Shown one piece after another: positions 35,580-49,050 of a stretch of 64,000 bases of DNA (positions are counted from its first letter, which is position 1; the number at the start of each line of letters is the position of its first letter). The DNA is from Phascolarctos cinereus (taxonomy: Eukaryota; Chordata; Mammalia; Diprotodontia; Phascolarctidae): the NCBI RefSeq assembly GCF_002099425.1, contig NW_018344058.1, positions 5,872,001 to 5,936,000 on the forward strand, given 5' to 3'. The notes beneath the pieces were generated by a model. The model did no database searches. It saw only the letters and a program-made list of their open reading frames with translations, and was not told the DNA's origin. The position numbers and the translations under genes were made by a program.

Positions 35580-37619
35580 ACTTTTATTTTAAATTTGATT
35601 TCTGCTCCCAGGGTGGAAGAGGCTCTGTCTCAGGCTTCTTGTGCCCATGGCTGCAGACTCTGGCTGTTTACCTGTGATGCACTGATGTTGCCCTGAGGCC
35701 CATTAAGATTCCTTGTGTCTGCTGCTGTATTGAGGAGTGGTGCTGCTAAGGGCCATAAGGGTCTGGCAATTTACCTGGTGCTGAGCCACGGTCCTAGTGG
35801 TAGGGTATAGCATGTGCTGAGGCCAGGTAGGGGTGTTTCTGCATTTCCCCAGGGCTACATTGAAGAACATGGAGGTCTGGCTGCTGGAGGATGCCTGTTT
35901 GCCTGGGGCTATCCTGAAGCACTTGGTGCTTTGTGAAGCTAGAGTCTGCTAGTTCTCCTGGCTACACTAAGGCACATGGGGGGGGAGGCAATCCTGGTGT
36001 TGGTCTTTGCCTGCTCCACCACCCTGGGGCTCAGGATCTCCCACTGCTTTGCTGAAGTGAGGCTTGCAGCTGGCTTTCTGGGATGCTTCCTGTCTTGGAT
36101 TGTGCTCTCCTTTTACCCAAATGAGACAGACCTTTCTTGCTGATTTTCCAAGTCTCCTGGGCTAAAAGACTGCTCTGCTCCATCTTTCCACTGGCTCCAC
36201 TGTTTCAGAATTTGTTCTGGGGTGCTATTTCATGGTTGATTGGAGATGAATATGGGAGAGCTATAGCAATTTACTGCTTATTCCACTATCTTGGCTCCTG
36301 GAAGTCCTCTTAACATTCATTTAAAAGTTTTTTGAGTTCCAAATTTCTCCCTCCCTCCCTCAACCACCACCTTCCTAAGACAGTAAACAATTTGATATAG
36401 GTTATGCATGCGCAATTATGTACAACATATTTTTATATTAGTCACATTGTAAAAGAAGAAATAGACCAAAAAAACACCCATGAAAAAATAAAGTGAAAAT
36501 AATATGCTTTGATCTGTATTCAGACTCCACAGTTCTTTCTCTGGATGTGGATAGCATTTTCCATCATGAGTGTTTTGGAATTGTCTTAGATCTTTGCATT
36601 GCTGAGAAGGGCTAAGTCCATCAAAGTTGATCATTACACAATGTTGCTGTTACTGTGTACAATGTTCTCCTGGTTCTGCTTACTTCACTTTGCATCAGTT
36701 CATGTAAGCCTTTCCAGATTTTCCTGAAATCTACCTGCTGATCATTTCTTATAATAAAATAGTTTCCATTATATTCATATATCACAATTTATTCAGCCAT
36801 TCCCTAATTGATGGGTATCCCCTTAGTTTCCAATTCTTTGCCACCACAGAAAGAGCTGCTATCAATACTTTTGTTCAAATAGGTCCTTTTTCCTTTTTTT
36901 TTTTTTGTAATCTCATTGCAATATGTACCTAGTAGTGACATTGCTGAACCAAAGGATATGACACAGTTTGATTGCCCTTTGGGCAATCCAATTTTGGGAA
37001 ATTGAAATTTCTCTCCAGAATGGTTGGATCAGTTTACAAATACACCAACAGTGCATTAATTTCACAATTTTCCCACATTTCCTCCAAAATTTAACATTTT
37101 CCTTTTCTGTCGTATTAGTCTATCTACCAGGAGTGTTTTAATTTGCTGTTTTAATTTGCATTTCTTTAAGCAATAGTGATGTAGAGCATTTCTTCACATG
37201 ACTATAGATAGCTTTGATAGCTTCCTCTGAAAACCTGCCTGTTTATATCCTTTAGTCTCTTATCAATTGCAGAATGACTTGTATTCTTGTACATTTGACT
37301 CAGTTTTGAAAGATGAGTCATTTATCAGAGACACTTACTGTAAATATTGTTTCCCAGCATTCTGCTTTCTTTCTAATCTTGATTCCATTGGTTTTGTTTA
37401 TGCAAAACCTTTTTAATTGGATATGATCAAAATTGTTTTTACCTTTTGTGATACTATCTGTCTCTTGTTTGGGTATAACTTTTTCCCTTCTCCACTGATT
37501 CTACAGGCAAACTATTGTTTTCTGTCCTAATTTACTTTGTCCTTTCTTTTGAGAAACAGTTCAAAAAACATTTTCTGTATGATTGCTTTCCTGATCTTGC
37601 CCTGGTGCTGATATCCATT

Positions 37620-37668
37620 CGCTTTCTCTCTATGTCTCTCTTTCTCTCTGTCTCTGTCTCTCTCCAAA
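37620..37668. repeat. CT-rich simple repeat
   Basis: 'CTCTCTATGTCTCTCTTTCT' and 'CTCTCTGTCTCTGTCTCTCT' in the interval between the L1 end and the TSC1 retrocopy 3' UTR. Confidence 0.8.
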
Positions 37669-37689
37669 CTACCTTATAATTTTTTAGGG

Positions 37690-39607
<1,918 letters not shown>

Positions 39608-40464
39608 GAGGGGGCGGAGCCAAGATGGCGGAGTGAAAGCAGTGACTTGCTGGAGCTCTCCTCCAAACCCCTCCAAATACTCATAAAAAATGGCTCTAAA
39701 CAAATTCTGAAGCAGAAGAACCCACAAAAAGACAGAGTGAAACAAATTTCCAGCCCAAGACAACGTAGATGATTGATCAGAAAGGTGCATCATGCCAGGC
39801 TGGGAGCACAGCACAGCATGGCATGGGCGCGCAGGCCAGAGCAAACCTGGAGCAGGCCTCAGAGGACTGAATCTCGGTCAGCTGTGGAGGTTTCCAGACT
39901 CTTCAATCCATGAATGCCAAAGACAACTTAGAAGGTCAGTGGGAAAAGTTTGTTTCTGTCAGTGCTGAGACAAGAAGGTGGGGTTTCAGCTCCATTCCCC
40001 AAGAGTGTGGCCCTGGGCAGGGGGCAGCTGCTTCCCGAGCTTCCTGCCCACAGACTGAGGGGGAATCCAGTGGCTGATCAGAGAGGGACTGCAGGGATCT
40101 CTTTGCCAGTGCTGAGGCAGGAATCTCTTGCTTTGCCCCTGTTTGGATCAGGGTCACAGTTCTGGGCGGCGGTGCTGGGGTGAGGAGGAATGCTGGTGAG
40201 GTAGAGCTTGGAGTGGCTGTGGAGAGGAACCCTTCCTCACAGTTACTGGACAGAAAGGAATACTTGTGGTCACAGGCCAGGAAAGGAGTAAACACCTCGC
40301 CCCTTATCATACTACTTTGGAAGAACTGAAAATTTACAGGTCCCTACAAGTATCTCTGAAAACAGCTATACAAACCCCTGAAGCTTGGGACAATACACTC
40401 TCCACATTGGAAGCAGACTGTTACCTTAACAAAGAGTTTAAAACTCAAGTAATTGGTTGGGATC

Positions 40465-41494
40465 ATGAGCAAGCAGCAAAAATCAGACCATATCTTACTT
40501 TGGTGAAAAAGAAGATCAAAATATACAACCAGAAGAAGACAACAATCAAAGCTCCAAGAAAAATATGAATCAGTCCAGGCCTTGGAAGACTCAAAAGGGA
40601 TTTTGAGAAGCAAGTAAGGGAAGTAGAGGAAAAACTGAAGAGAAATGAGAGTGATGCAAGAAAATCAAAAACAAGTCAACAGCTGCTAAAGGAGACCCAA
40701 AAAAATACTGAAGAAAATAACACCTTAAAAAATAGCCTAACCCAAATGGCAAAAGAGGTCCAAAAAGCCAATGAGGAGAAGAATGCCCTAAAAAGAAAAT
40801 TGGCCAAATGGAAAAGGAAGTCCAAAAGCTTACTGAAGAAAATACTTCCTTAAAAATTAGAATAGAGCAATTGGAAGATAGACTTTATGAGAAATCACGA
40901 CACTAAACAAATCCAAAAGAATGAAAAATTAGAAAACAATGTGAAATATCTCATTGGAAAAACAACTGACCTGGAAAATAGATCCAGGAGAGAGAATTTA
41001 AAAATTATTGGACTATCTGAAAGCCATGATCAAAAAAGAGCCTAGACATCATCTTTCAAGAAATTATCAAGGAAAACTGCCCTGATATATTAGAACCAGA
41101 GGGCAAAATAGAAATTGAAAGAATCCACAGATCTCTCCTGAAAGAGATCCCCAAAGGAAAACTCCTAGGAATATTAGCCAAATTCCAGAGTTCCCAGGTC
41201 AAGGAGAAAATATTACAAGCTGCCAGAAGGAAACAGTTCAAGTACTGTGGAAACACAATCAGGATAACACAAGATTTAGCAGCTTCTACATTAAAGGACG
41301 CAGGGCATGGAATATAATATTCTGGAGGGCAAAGGAGATAGGATTACAACAAGAATCACCTACCCAGCAAAACTGAGTATAATCCTTCAGGGGAAAAAAT
41401 ATTCAGTGAAATAGACTTTCAAGCATTCTTGATGAAAAGACCAGAGCTGAATAGAAAATTTGACTTTCAAATACAGGACTCAAGTGGAACATGA
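40465..41494 (+). pseudogene. HAL1 ORF1 remnant
   Basis: ATG at 40465 starts MSKQQKSDH, followed by a TGA stop at codon 14. Later sequence still spells the coiled coil (KEVQKLTEENTSLKIRIEQL around 40815-40875) and the RNA-binding and C-terminal domains ('NLKIIGLSESHDQK', 'ENCPDILEPEGKIEIERIH', 'KRPELNRKFDFQIQDS'), ending near TGA 41492-41494. It is homologous to L1 ORF1p, the RNA-coating protein. Several stops and shifts; not functional. Confidence 0.85.
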
Positions 41495-42473
41495 AGAGGT
41501 AAACAGGAAAGAGAAATCATAAGAGACTTATTAAGATTGAACTGTTTACATTCCTGCATGGAAAGATGATATTTATAACTCATGAGACCTTTGTCAGTAT
41601 TAGGGTAGTTGGAGGAAAAAAAATATGTATATAGTAGATAGATAGATAGAGGGCACAGGGTGAGTTGAAGATTAAGAGGTCATGTCTGGAGAATAAAATT
41701 AAGGAATGAGAGAGGATTATACTCAGAGAAGAAGAAAGGGAGAGGTAGAATGGGGTAAACTATCTCACAAAAAAACAGAAAAGTCTCTTACAGTGGAGGG
41801 GAAACGGGGAAGGTGAGAGAATGAGTGAATCTTATTCTCATAGGATTTGGCTTAAGGAGGGAATAACATACACATTCAATTGGGTATGGAAATCTGTCTT
41901 ACCCTACAGGAAAATAGGGGAGAAGGGGACAAGAGAGCAGGGGATGATAGAGAGGAGGGCAGATTGGGAAAGGTAATCAGAAGTAAATACTTCTGAGGAG
42001 GGACAGGGTCAAAAGAAAGAATAGAATAAATGGGAGGGCAGGATAGGATTAAGGGAAATAGAGTTAGTTTTTCACAACATGTCTACTATACTGAGTTGCT
42101 TGCCTTTTCAATGAGGGTGAGTGGGGAAGGAGGAAGAGAGAAAATCTGAAACCTAAAGTTTTAAAAACATGTGTTAAAAAAATGTTTTCACATGCTACTG
42201 GGAAATAAGAAATACAGGAAATGGGGTACAGAAGTCTATCCTGCCCTACAGGAAAATAGAAGGGGAAGGGGATAAGAGAAGGGGAGACAGAAGAGAGGAC
42301 AGACTAGGGGAAGGGATATTCAGAATGCATGCCATCTTGGGGTGGTAGGAGGGGGGAGATGGGGTATAAATTTGGAATTCAAAAACTTGTGGGAGTGAAT
42401 GTTGAAAGCTAAAAATAAATACATTTCTATTAAAAAAATAAAAAAAATTTTAAATATAAAAAAAATTTTAAAA

Positions 42474-42858
42474 ATTGCATGATAGCAGGAGGAATTCAGT
42501 GTAACCATTAAGAAACATTTATTGATAATGATAGTTTTTAGGACATTGATATAGAGGCTAGTAGAATTCTCATTCTTAGATGTCTCTGAAAGCAGAGTAG
42601 TTTGTGTCTGTTCTGGGATGTTTTAGCAATAGTCTTGCTTAAAGGCAGGTTTTCTATGAATTATATCTTCATTCAAAGTACATTATTGTTCATTCTATAA
42701 ATGGAGAATACTTCATTCACTGTTTTCAGTTAAGAGCAAAACAAAAACAACCCACATAGACAAAATGAAATTAAGTACTGAACCACCCTGGCTGAATAAT
42801 TACTGTAGTATTTTGTTTCACTTAGCCAGAATAAAGGCCAGAAAGCCCAAAACACAGT
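42474..42858 (+). other. Transduced 3' flank of the HAL1 source locus
   Basis: This ~385-bp segment belongs neither to HAL1 nor to TSC1, yet lies inside the HAL1 target-site duplication. It carries AATAAA at 42830-42835, 24 bases before the final A-run, as expected when transcription ran past the weak HAL1 end to a downstream poly(A) signal. It should therefore match single-copy DNA next to the parent HAL1 elsewhere in the genome. Confidence 0.8.
42830..42835 (+). promoter_or_regulatory. AATAAA poly(A) signal used by the HAL1 read-through transcript
   Basis: Canonical hexamer 24 bases upstream of the terminal A-run of the transduced segment; inferred to have ended the parent transcript. Confidence 0.75.
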
Positions 42859-42884
42859 AAAAAAAAAATAGCTGTTTAGTCCTC

Positions 42885-44487
42885 TTTCTAACAAAATGGT
42901 AAGCAGTCTTTAGTAACATCTTCTCAAAAAGGTGATCATATGGGGGAGGTTGTCCACTTACAAACCCTTCTTTTCTCTGCGATGGAATTTTACAAGGGCT
43001 AAGTGTGAGGATGTTCAGCTCCAAAGAAGTCTAATTTTTCCTGTTACCAGCAGGGCTTTCTTCGGCACACCCACAGGGCTGATCTATGGAAGTAAAGACT
43101 TGCTTTGCTGTGTCAGGCTCAAAATTGTCCAGAGAGGAAGTTAGAGGTTCAGTGCTCATATTGGTATGATGAATGTTAGAAGATGTTGAATGGGACTTTC
43201 TCTTGAGAACATGGGAGACTGTTGCGATAGAAAGGAAAGTCAAATCATCCTCAAAGTACCACAAGTTCAATATCTGCTGTAGTGATCTCAGAAAGCTTCT
43301 TTCTTATCTTTCTCAACATGATCTTTTCTAGGGACTAGATCACCAAAAACCCTGGAAGATCACTTCAAGTGACAGAACCTTTGTCTTCAGATCTTTCTTT
43401 TAATCCTCATATTATTAGAAAGTTGTTGCTCTCAGGGTAGACATGGTCTCACAGAATCTGTTCTCCTTTTGGGGGGCCTTGAGTACAACCTGAGGGAGTG
43501 GGGAGGTTGCTGGTGTTCTCAGAGGAGTTTCTTTCCTATCAGATGTACCAAAGACTTTTAGATAAGGGTGTGACAACTCAAGTGGGGCATTTCCAGGTGA
43601 AGTTGGAGGAGTGGTCATACCACGGAGTGGTACAGAGCTCTATATAGCAGCTTGTGATGGTTCAGTTGATAGATGTGTTGATGACTCAGTACCAGTAGCT
43701 GCCCTGCTATGTTTAACAATGTCAGCTCTGGAGTGGAATAAGGGGTAGAAGCAAAACTCCCTCAGCTATTCTGTGTGTCAACATAAGGGCTGACAGTGGC
43801 AAGAGTTGGACAATGATGAAAACATGTTGAGATCTGCTGAGACACAGAATAGCCATCTTTGTATGAGGCTTTGGTAGGGTCCAGAGAAGTTTTGGCACAT
43901 TGTACTTCAACTAATCTCTTCCATCTTGTATGGATCCAGTTCATGGTCTTTGTATCCAGTCACTACTTCTGGATGAATTTAAACATGTTCCCTCATTAGC
44001 TTTACTGCTTCTTCAGGGGACTCCAAGTTTTCCTTCATACTATAGTGAGAAAGTAGAAAGGAGACAAAGTTGCAATATTGCATTCCATAAAGATGATGAA
44101 AGACAACATAAACACTGGCATGAAGATGGATGAAACAAATTTCTGTCACATGAGCTAGATTCTTCAGGCACCATGATGAAAGGTGGCCAAAAATATAAAT
44201 GAAGTCATGAAGGTATTATTTACCTGACTGTGGAATCATTGGCAGCATGATTAAGACCAAAATTCCTGTTGGGAATATTACTACATCTGTATAAGCTTTG
44301 AGACACTTATGCATGGATGTCAAGAGCAGAACTTTAAAGAGCTTATGCTTCCATGGTGACATGCCCCAGTAATGAGAGGATGGTAAACAAGTAGCAGCTT
44401 TGCCCACATATTCATTAATTTTGTCCATGGGATCCTTTTCATGAGGCTTTTTCCACATAGTCATGATTCACAATACCTGTTAGAATC
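42885..44487 (-). pseudogene. TSC1 retrocopy, middle block
   Basis: Covers hamartin residues ~55-595, i.e. the N-terminal helical-repeat core and the long disordered linker. Visible matches are [71 protein letters not shown] and EESPAGNR. A short stretch after 'TPATSP' is missing relative to human. The frame is broken repeatedly. Confidence 0.95.
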
Positions 44488-45052
44488 CCTTTGACCCAGA
44501 AGTAGCACTTCTAGGACTGTATCCCAAAGAGACCATACAAATGGGAAAAGTACCCACATGTGCAAAAATATTTATAACAACTCTTTGTGGCAAAGAATTG
44601 GAAATTGAGAGGCTGCCCATCAATTGGGGAATGGCTGAATAAGTTGCGGCATATGAATGTAATGGAATATTGTTGTGCTATAAGAAATGATGAGCAGGTG
44701 GACTTCAGAAAAACCTGGAAAGATTTATGTGGATTGAGGCTGAGTGAAATGAGCAGAATCAGGAGATTGTGGTACACAGTAACAGCTACTTTGTGCTATG
44801 TCTAATACTGATAGACTTAACCTTTCTCAGCGATGCAAGGATCTAAGACATCTCCAAAGGCCTCATTATGGAAAATGCTATCCACATCCAAAGAAAGAAC
44901 TATGGAGTGTGAATGCAGATTGAAGCATACTATTTGCTATTTTTTTTCTTCTGTTGTGTTTTGTTTCCTCTTTTTGGTGGTTCCTCCTATTGGTTCTAAT
45001 TCCTACTTACAGAATCACTAATGTGAAAATACGTTAACAACAACAACAAAAA
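44488..45052 (+). mobile_element. 5'-truncated L1 3' end (565 bp) inside the TSC1 retrocopy
   Basis: Plus-strand L1 starts in ORF2 at 'CTTTGACCCAGAAGTAGCAC' (FDPEVALLGLYPKE), has an open block 44587-44805 ending ...TATLCYV, and a 3' UTR containing 'GGTTCCTCCTATTGGTTCTA' and a CAACAACAACAAAAAA tail. A short direct repeat AGAATC (44482-44487; 45053-45058) may be the TSD. Removing the insert joins the TSC1 sequence almost perfectly between hamartin residues ~50 and ~60. Confidence 0.9.
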
Positions 45053-45058
45053 AGAATC

Positions 45059-45213
45059 AATTTGCAGATAATAAGCTACCAATGTGTTTTCAGTCATAGG
45101 ACTACAGTCAGAATTCAGTTTCTCTTTAAAGACACTTGCTATGTCATCTAACACACCAGAGCCAAGTAATCCAGCATGGAGAGGATTTCACCAGTATTTA
45201 CTTGCTATGCCAT
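45059..45213 (-). pseudogene. TSC1 retrocopy, 5' block with start codon
   Basis: ATG at 45211-45213 (plus-strand CAT), followed by codons matching MAQQANVGELLAMLDS as M-A[17 protein letters not shown], then 'TGTCTTTAAAGAGAAACTGA' (VFKEN). It ends where an L1 fragment begins. About 40 bases upstream may be 5' UTR but I cannot confirm this. Confidence 0.9.
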
Positions 45214-45319
45214 TATCTTATTTGTATGTACTCATACTTTTTATGATACACCCATTAAAACTTCCACAGGCTCTTCATTTGTGCCTCTACCAGACTTAAT
45301 GCTACCATTAATTAATAGG

Positions 45320-45425
45320 TAAACCACTTCTCCTTTTGGGCCTCAGTTTCCTCATTTGACAAATGAGGGGGCTAGAATAGATGATTTCTAAGGTCTCTTC
45401 CAACTTTAAACCATGTGAATGAACC
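45320..45425 (+). mobile_element. MIR-type SINE 3' half
   Basis: 'GGGCCTCAGTTTCCTCATTT', 'ACAAATGAGGGGGCTAGAAT', 'CTAAGGTCTCTTCCAAC' follow the second half of MIR-family SINEs. Confidence 0.65.
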
Positions 45426-45562
45426 ACTGCCTCCCCTCCCTTCACTTATTTACCTCTCCCAGATCCTCCAGCCTATGGTGCCGCTCCATCTTTTGTAATT
45501 TGCCTTGTGTATATTTTGCATGCACTTAAATTTAATTTAAGGTCCCTGGGCTTTGGGACTAT

Positions 45563-45564
<2 letters not shown>

Positions 45565-45602
<38 letters not shown>
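45565..45602. repeat. (CA)n microsatellite
   Basis: Uninterrupted CA dinucleotides of about 19 units. Confidence 0.97.
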
Positions 45603-45604
<2 letters not shown>

Positions 45605-45864
45605 ATTTGTTTTGCATCCTTGGCATATTATATGTTACATAGTATACTTAATATTAGCATCATTGTTACTTAATATAATTAATATAACTATTAAGTGCCT
45701 AATACATGCTTACTGATTGATTGATGCTGATTAAGTATTAATGATGAAATTTGTTACCTTGTATAACTTTTCTACTTTCTCATCTTCTGTAGATGTTGAC
45801 GTGCAAGATGCAATGATCTCCATGGTGGTTTTTGTAAGCTCTAAAATGTGAAATGACATTGTGA

Positions 45865-46075
45865 CAGTTGGGTGGTGCAGCAGATATAGCACTGGACCCA
45901 GAGTCAGGAAGACTTGAGTTTATATCCAACATCAGATGCTTGTTAGCTGTGTGACTCTGTGCAAGTCAATTAATCTGTCTGCCTCAATTTCCTCAACTGT
46001 AGAGATAATAATAACCCCTATCTTCCAGGGCTGTTGTGAGGAGAAAATGAAGATTAACCTTTGCTATTTATTATC
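45865..46075 (+). mobile_element. tRNA-headed marsupial SINE, diverged long form
   Basis: 'AGTTGGGTGGTGCAGCAGAT', 'GAGTCAGGAAGACTTGAG', 'GTGTGACTCTGTGCAAGTC', 'CTTCCAGGGCTGTTGTGAGG' cover head and MIR-like body. Confidence 0.85.
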
Positions 46076-46504
46076 ATTAATGAACAAATATCCCATGAAA
46101 TGGTATAACTTATTTCCTTTGGAATTACAATAATACCAATTCTGCCAGTTCTTTCACATGCTTCCCTAAGGATAATCTGTGAACCATCCTTCCATTTTTG
46201 AGGATAGTAATAATGTGAATATTGATGTGATTTTGATTCAGGCCCTTTACAGAGTTCTTCACCTAAGGTCCATAAGTTTCCAAGGAATATGTGAACTTAT
46301 AATGAAAACAATTATATTCATTTTCACTAATCTATAATTGAAATTTATAATTTTCTTAAATTATGAATATAAGTAATAAACATTATTCTGAGGAAGTGTC
46401 CATAGGCTTCAACAGACTGTCAAAAGAGTTTGTGACACACAGAAAAGATTAAGAATCCCTGATTTACATGTATATTGATTCACTGATTGTTGAACAGGTT
46501 ACTT

Positions 46505-46765
46505 ACATTTAGAGTTGTAGAGTCGTTTCAGTCATGCTTTATTCTTTGTGACCCCACTTGGGGTTTTCTTGGTAAGGATTAGAATGACTTGCCATTTCCT
46601 TCTCCAGCTAATTTTACAGATGAGGAATTGAGGCAAACAGAATTAAGTGGCTTGCCCAGGGTCACATAGCTAATAAGTGTCTGAGGCCAGATTTGAACTC
46701 AGGAAGATGAGTCTTCCTAACTTCAGGCTCTGGCACTCTATCCACTGTGCCATCTAGCTGCCTCC
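46505..46765 (-). mobile_element. tRNA-headed marsupial SINE, full length
   Basis: The minus-strand head is the complement of 'CCACTGTGCCATCTAGCTGC' (46743-46762); the core has 'TTACAGATGAGGAATTGAGG' and the tail 'GACCCCACTTGGGGTTTTC' in plus text. A short direct repeat ACATTTA flanks it. Confidence 0.9.
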
Positions 46766-46769
46766 ACAT

Positions 46770-48000
46770 TTAAAATACCAATAGTTAAAGGAATGTTTTT
46801 AGATGGTCCACAAATTGTGTGACTTTTAGTATCTTTTGCCCCATTTGTGGTTCAGAAATAAATGCAATAAAACTTTGAGCATACTTCTTTCCTAATATTT
46901 CCAAAAATTTTACTCCTCAAATTTTCCAGGCTGTGTATTTGAAGCATGATTTCAGTATTCACTTCATAGAGTTTTAGTCAGATATTCCAAATGCTGCTAT
47001 GGAAACCTATTTGTGGTTTCAAATGGGATTTTAAAATTATTTTGTTGAAAATAAATCAGGATTTGACAGAGGTAAACAAGTATACTTTAAAATCTGAATG
47101 GAATATGAACCGGTAGAATTATGTCTGAAAGAATAAACAGTAGATGCAAAAGTCCTAGAGGGCTCATGACTCATGATGAATTTCTTCACATGTTCACATC
47201 ACTTGTTTAAATTTTACATCCTTTCTTCTCCTCAAAATGGTGTCCTTTGTTATCCAACATCTTCCAATTCTCCTTCTGAAATTTGACCCACTTTGGCTTC
47301 TGGACTACTTTTGGATTTTTTTTTTACCTTGCTCAGGGACTTGCTCATTTTAGTAAATCAACTGTGCCATCACTCTCACAAAAGAAAGTGAGAGCCATAT
47401 TTAGTGATCGAATATAGTGGTTTGATTGACCCTGGGATAAATTGCAAGCACTGGAACTACCTGTCAGAAGATGAGTGAATATAGTTCCTCATTGAATTAG
47501 AAAAAGATTTTAACCCATCTTCTTTGGACCTTGACTTGTAGTTGTAATAGAATATATTTGATAATATTCAGAAGCAGTCTAAAGTAGTGCTTTATAATAC
47601 CATAGTGCAAACTCTATTTTAAATAGCCTAAATTGTTATGAGCTTGAAATATATCTGTCTGTTAGCATTAAATCAATTCCTGTTTCATTAAGTACAAAAT
47701 TATACCATTTTCCTTCCTCCCATTTCCTCCCTTATCTTTCATTGCTTGGCCTTCAGAGGCGGTATCACAGTGCTGCTAATACAAAATATGCCAGTAAACT
47801 TCAGCACCTGCCTCTCTTGCCACTGGAAGCTCAGGCACTCCATTTCCTTAGCACAGCACACTGGGATATTCAAAGTTTTAGTGTCTTAAATATCTGAAAC
47901 ATTCATAATTTTTGCTAAACATTCAGGCTGATGAAAGTGATCTTTCATCAAACAGTCACATTCCTCTTACCTGGGATATGGGATAACATGCTGGGAGAAT
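46770..48000. other. Unassigned non-coding DNA
   Basis: No gene, RNA gene or named repeat recognised over about 1.2 kb. Confidence 0.4.
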
Positions 48001-48110
48001 ATAATCATAAAAATTTTAGACCTGGAAGGGACCTTAGAGCATTATTGAATTTTAGAGCTGGAAGGCATCTGAGTGTATGGAAATCAGTTTCCTTATTTTA
48101 GTGATTGCCC
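48001..48110 (+). mobile_element. MIR-type SINE start, twice
   Basis: 'TTTTAGACCTGGAAGGGACC' and 'TTTTAGAGCTGGAAGGCATC' are two neighbouring starts of the MIR-family block. The remainder is too worn to follow. Confidence 0.5.
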
Positions 48111-48436
48111 ACCTCAAATAAGCTTGAGTTTCCTCTTTCCTAGACAAGCCCTCCCTATACCCTACTGCCACCCAAAATATCATCCTTTCTTTCTATTCAC
48201 CTTCATTACTAAACAGATAAAAAGCATAATCTGCAATTGCTCCCTTCACTCTTGGCAACTCACTCCTTCCTCAGTCCTCAGCTATAAGACTTCCATTCAG
48301 CAAACTAAAACTTCTCTCTCCAAGTTAAAAAAACAAAAACAAAAACAAAAAACATTACATCATTACTTCCAAATTCAATACTTTTTTTAAATCCTGAAAG
48401 GCAAACTTTCAGCAATATTTCCGACAATTAATAACA
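48111..48436. other. Unassigned DNA with an A-rich run
   Basis: No gene. The (AAAAAC)n run at 48328-48352 could be the tail of a lost insertion. The 105-codon frame at 48073-48390 has no domain. Confidence 0.4.
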
Positions 48437-49050
48437 AGTTTTTATTACATACCTATCACTATGTTTGGGTTGGGGGTACCTAGGGTTACAACTACAAAAA
48501 ATGAAGTGATCTTTAATCTCAATGAGTTGATATTCTAATGGGGAAGACAGGTAGTCAAATCAACAAGCAGTATTTAAATGTCAGTCACTACACTAAGTTC
48601 TGAAGATACACAGAAAGGCATAAAAAAAACCTAACCAAAAAGCAGTGCCTGCCCTCAAAGAGTTTACAGTCTAATGGAGAAGATAGCATGTGCACAGCAA
48701 TGCCCAAACAAGGTAAACACAGAATAAAATGGAGATGATCTTAGAGGGAAAACAGTTTCATTAAAAAGTACTGGGAAAGGCTTCTTGCAGAATGTGGATT
48801 TTTAGCTGGACCTAAAGGAATTCAGGGAAGCCAAAAGATGGAAATGAGGAGGGAGAGAATTCCAGGCATGTGGCACAGCTACTTAAAAAGTACTGGGTCA
48901 AGACATGGAATGCCTTGTTCAAGGAGCAGCAAGAAGACAAGTGTCACTAAATAGCAGATAATATAGAGGAGTAAAGTGTATGAAGACCAGAAAGGTAGAC
49001 AGGGACCAGGTTATTAATGGCTAGAGGACTGAATAAAGACAAATATCTTA
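48437..49050 (+). repeat. Two copies of an unnamed old repeat
   Basis: The starts 'TTATTACATACCTATCACTA' (48441) and 'CAACAAGCAGTATTTAAATG' (48560) open similar texts, with 'CTGCCCTCAAAGAGTTTACA' (48648), 'GGGAAAGGCTTCTTGCAGAA' and 'ATTCCAGGCATGTGGCACAG'. The same family appears at 55735 and 60941. I cannot name it. Confidence 0.45.

Larger units (their letters stand above)
29959..36309 (-). mobile_element. Full-length L1, decayed
   Basis: About 6.35 kb, with an exact 13-base TSD TTAACATTCATTT at 29946-29958 and 36310-36322. On the minus strand it begins with GGAGCCAAGATAGTGG (complement at 36282-36300), then a 5' UTR of about 0.7 kb, ORF1, a pyrimidine/purine-biased spacer, ORF2, a 3' UTR and poly-A. 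All parts of a complete marsupial L1 are present, but both reading frames are broken many times. A (TTTTG)n expansion lies at 33865-33902. Confidence 0.92.
29907..37535 (-). mobile_element. Older L1 3' part, split by a full-length L1
   Basis: Minus-strand L1 in two blocks: 29907-29958 (the outer end of the 3' UTR, 'CCAGTTATATGTAAAGACAA') and 36310-37535 (rest of the 3' UTR and the end of ORF2, e.g. a 60-codon block at 36804-36986). Removing the L1 at 29959-36309 and one copy of its TSD joins them smoothly at 'TTAACATTCATTT'. It is truncated at 5' around 37535 and many changes break its frame. Confidence 0.8.
39608..42869 (+). mobile_element. HAL1 (ORF1-only L1 derivative), 5'-complete, with 3' transduction
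   Basis: Starts GAGGGGGCGGAGCCAAGATG at 39608, the L1 5' end. Parts are the 5' UTR (39608-40464), an ORF1 remnant (40465-41494), a long purine-rich 3' region without any ORF2 (41495-42430), an A-rich end (42431-42473), ~385 bp of non-HAL1 DNA (42474-42858) and a final A-run (42859-42868). A 15-base TSD with one mismatch encloses the whole: AGCTGTTTAATCCTC 39593-39607 and AGCTGTTTAGTCCTC 42870-42884. It interrupts the TSC1 retrocopy at about hamartin residue 595. The HAL1 class (half-L1) is known in several mammals; the name is assigned from memory. Confidence 0.9.

Noticed and set aside
40266-40568. 100-codon open frame in the HAL1 5' region
   Set aside because: It overlaps the real ORF1 start (ATG 40465) in another frame and matches no known L1 product. 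Best explained as chance openness of the 5' UTR.
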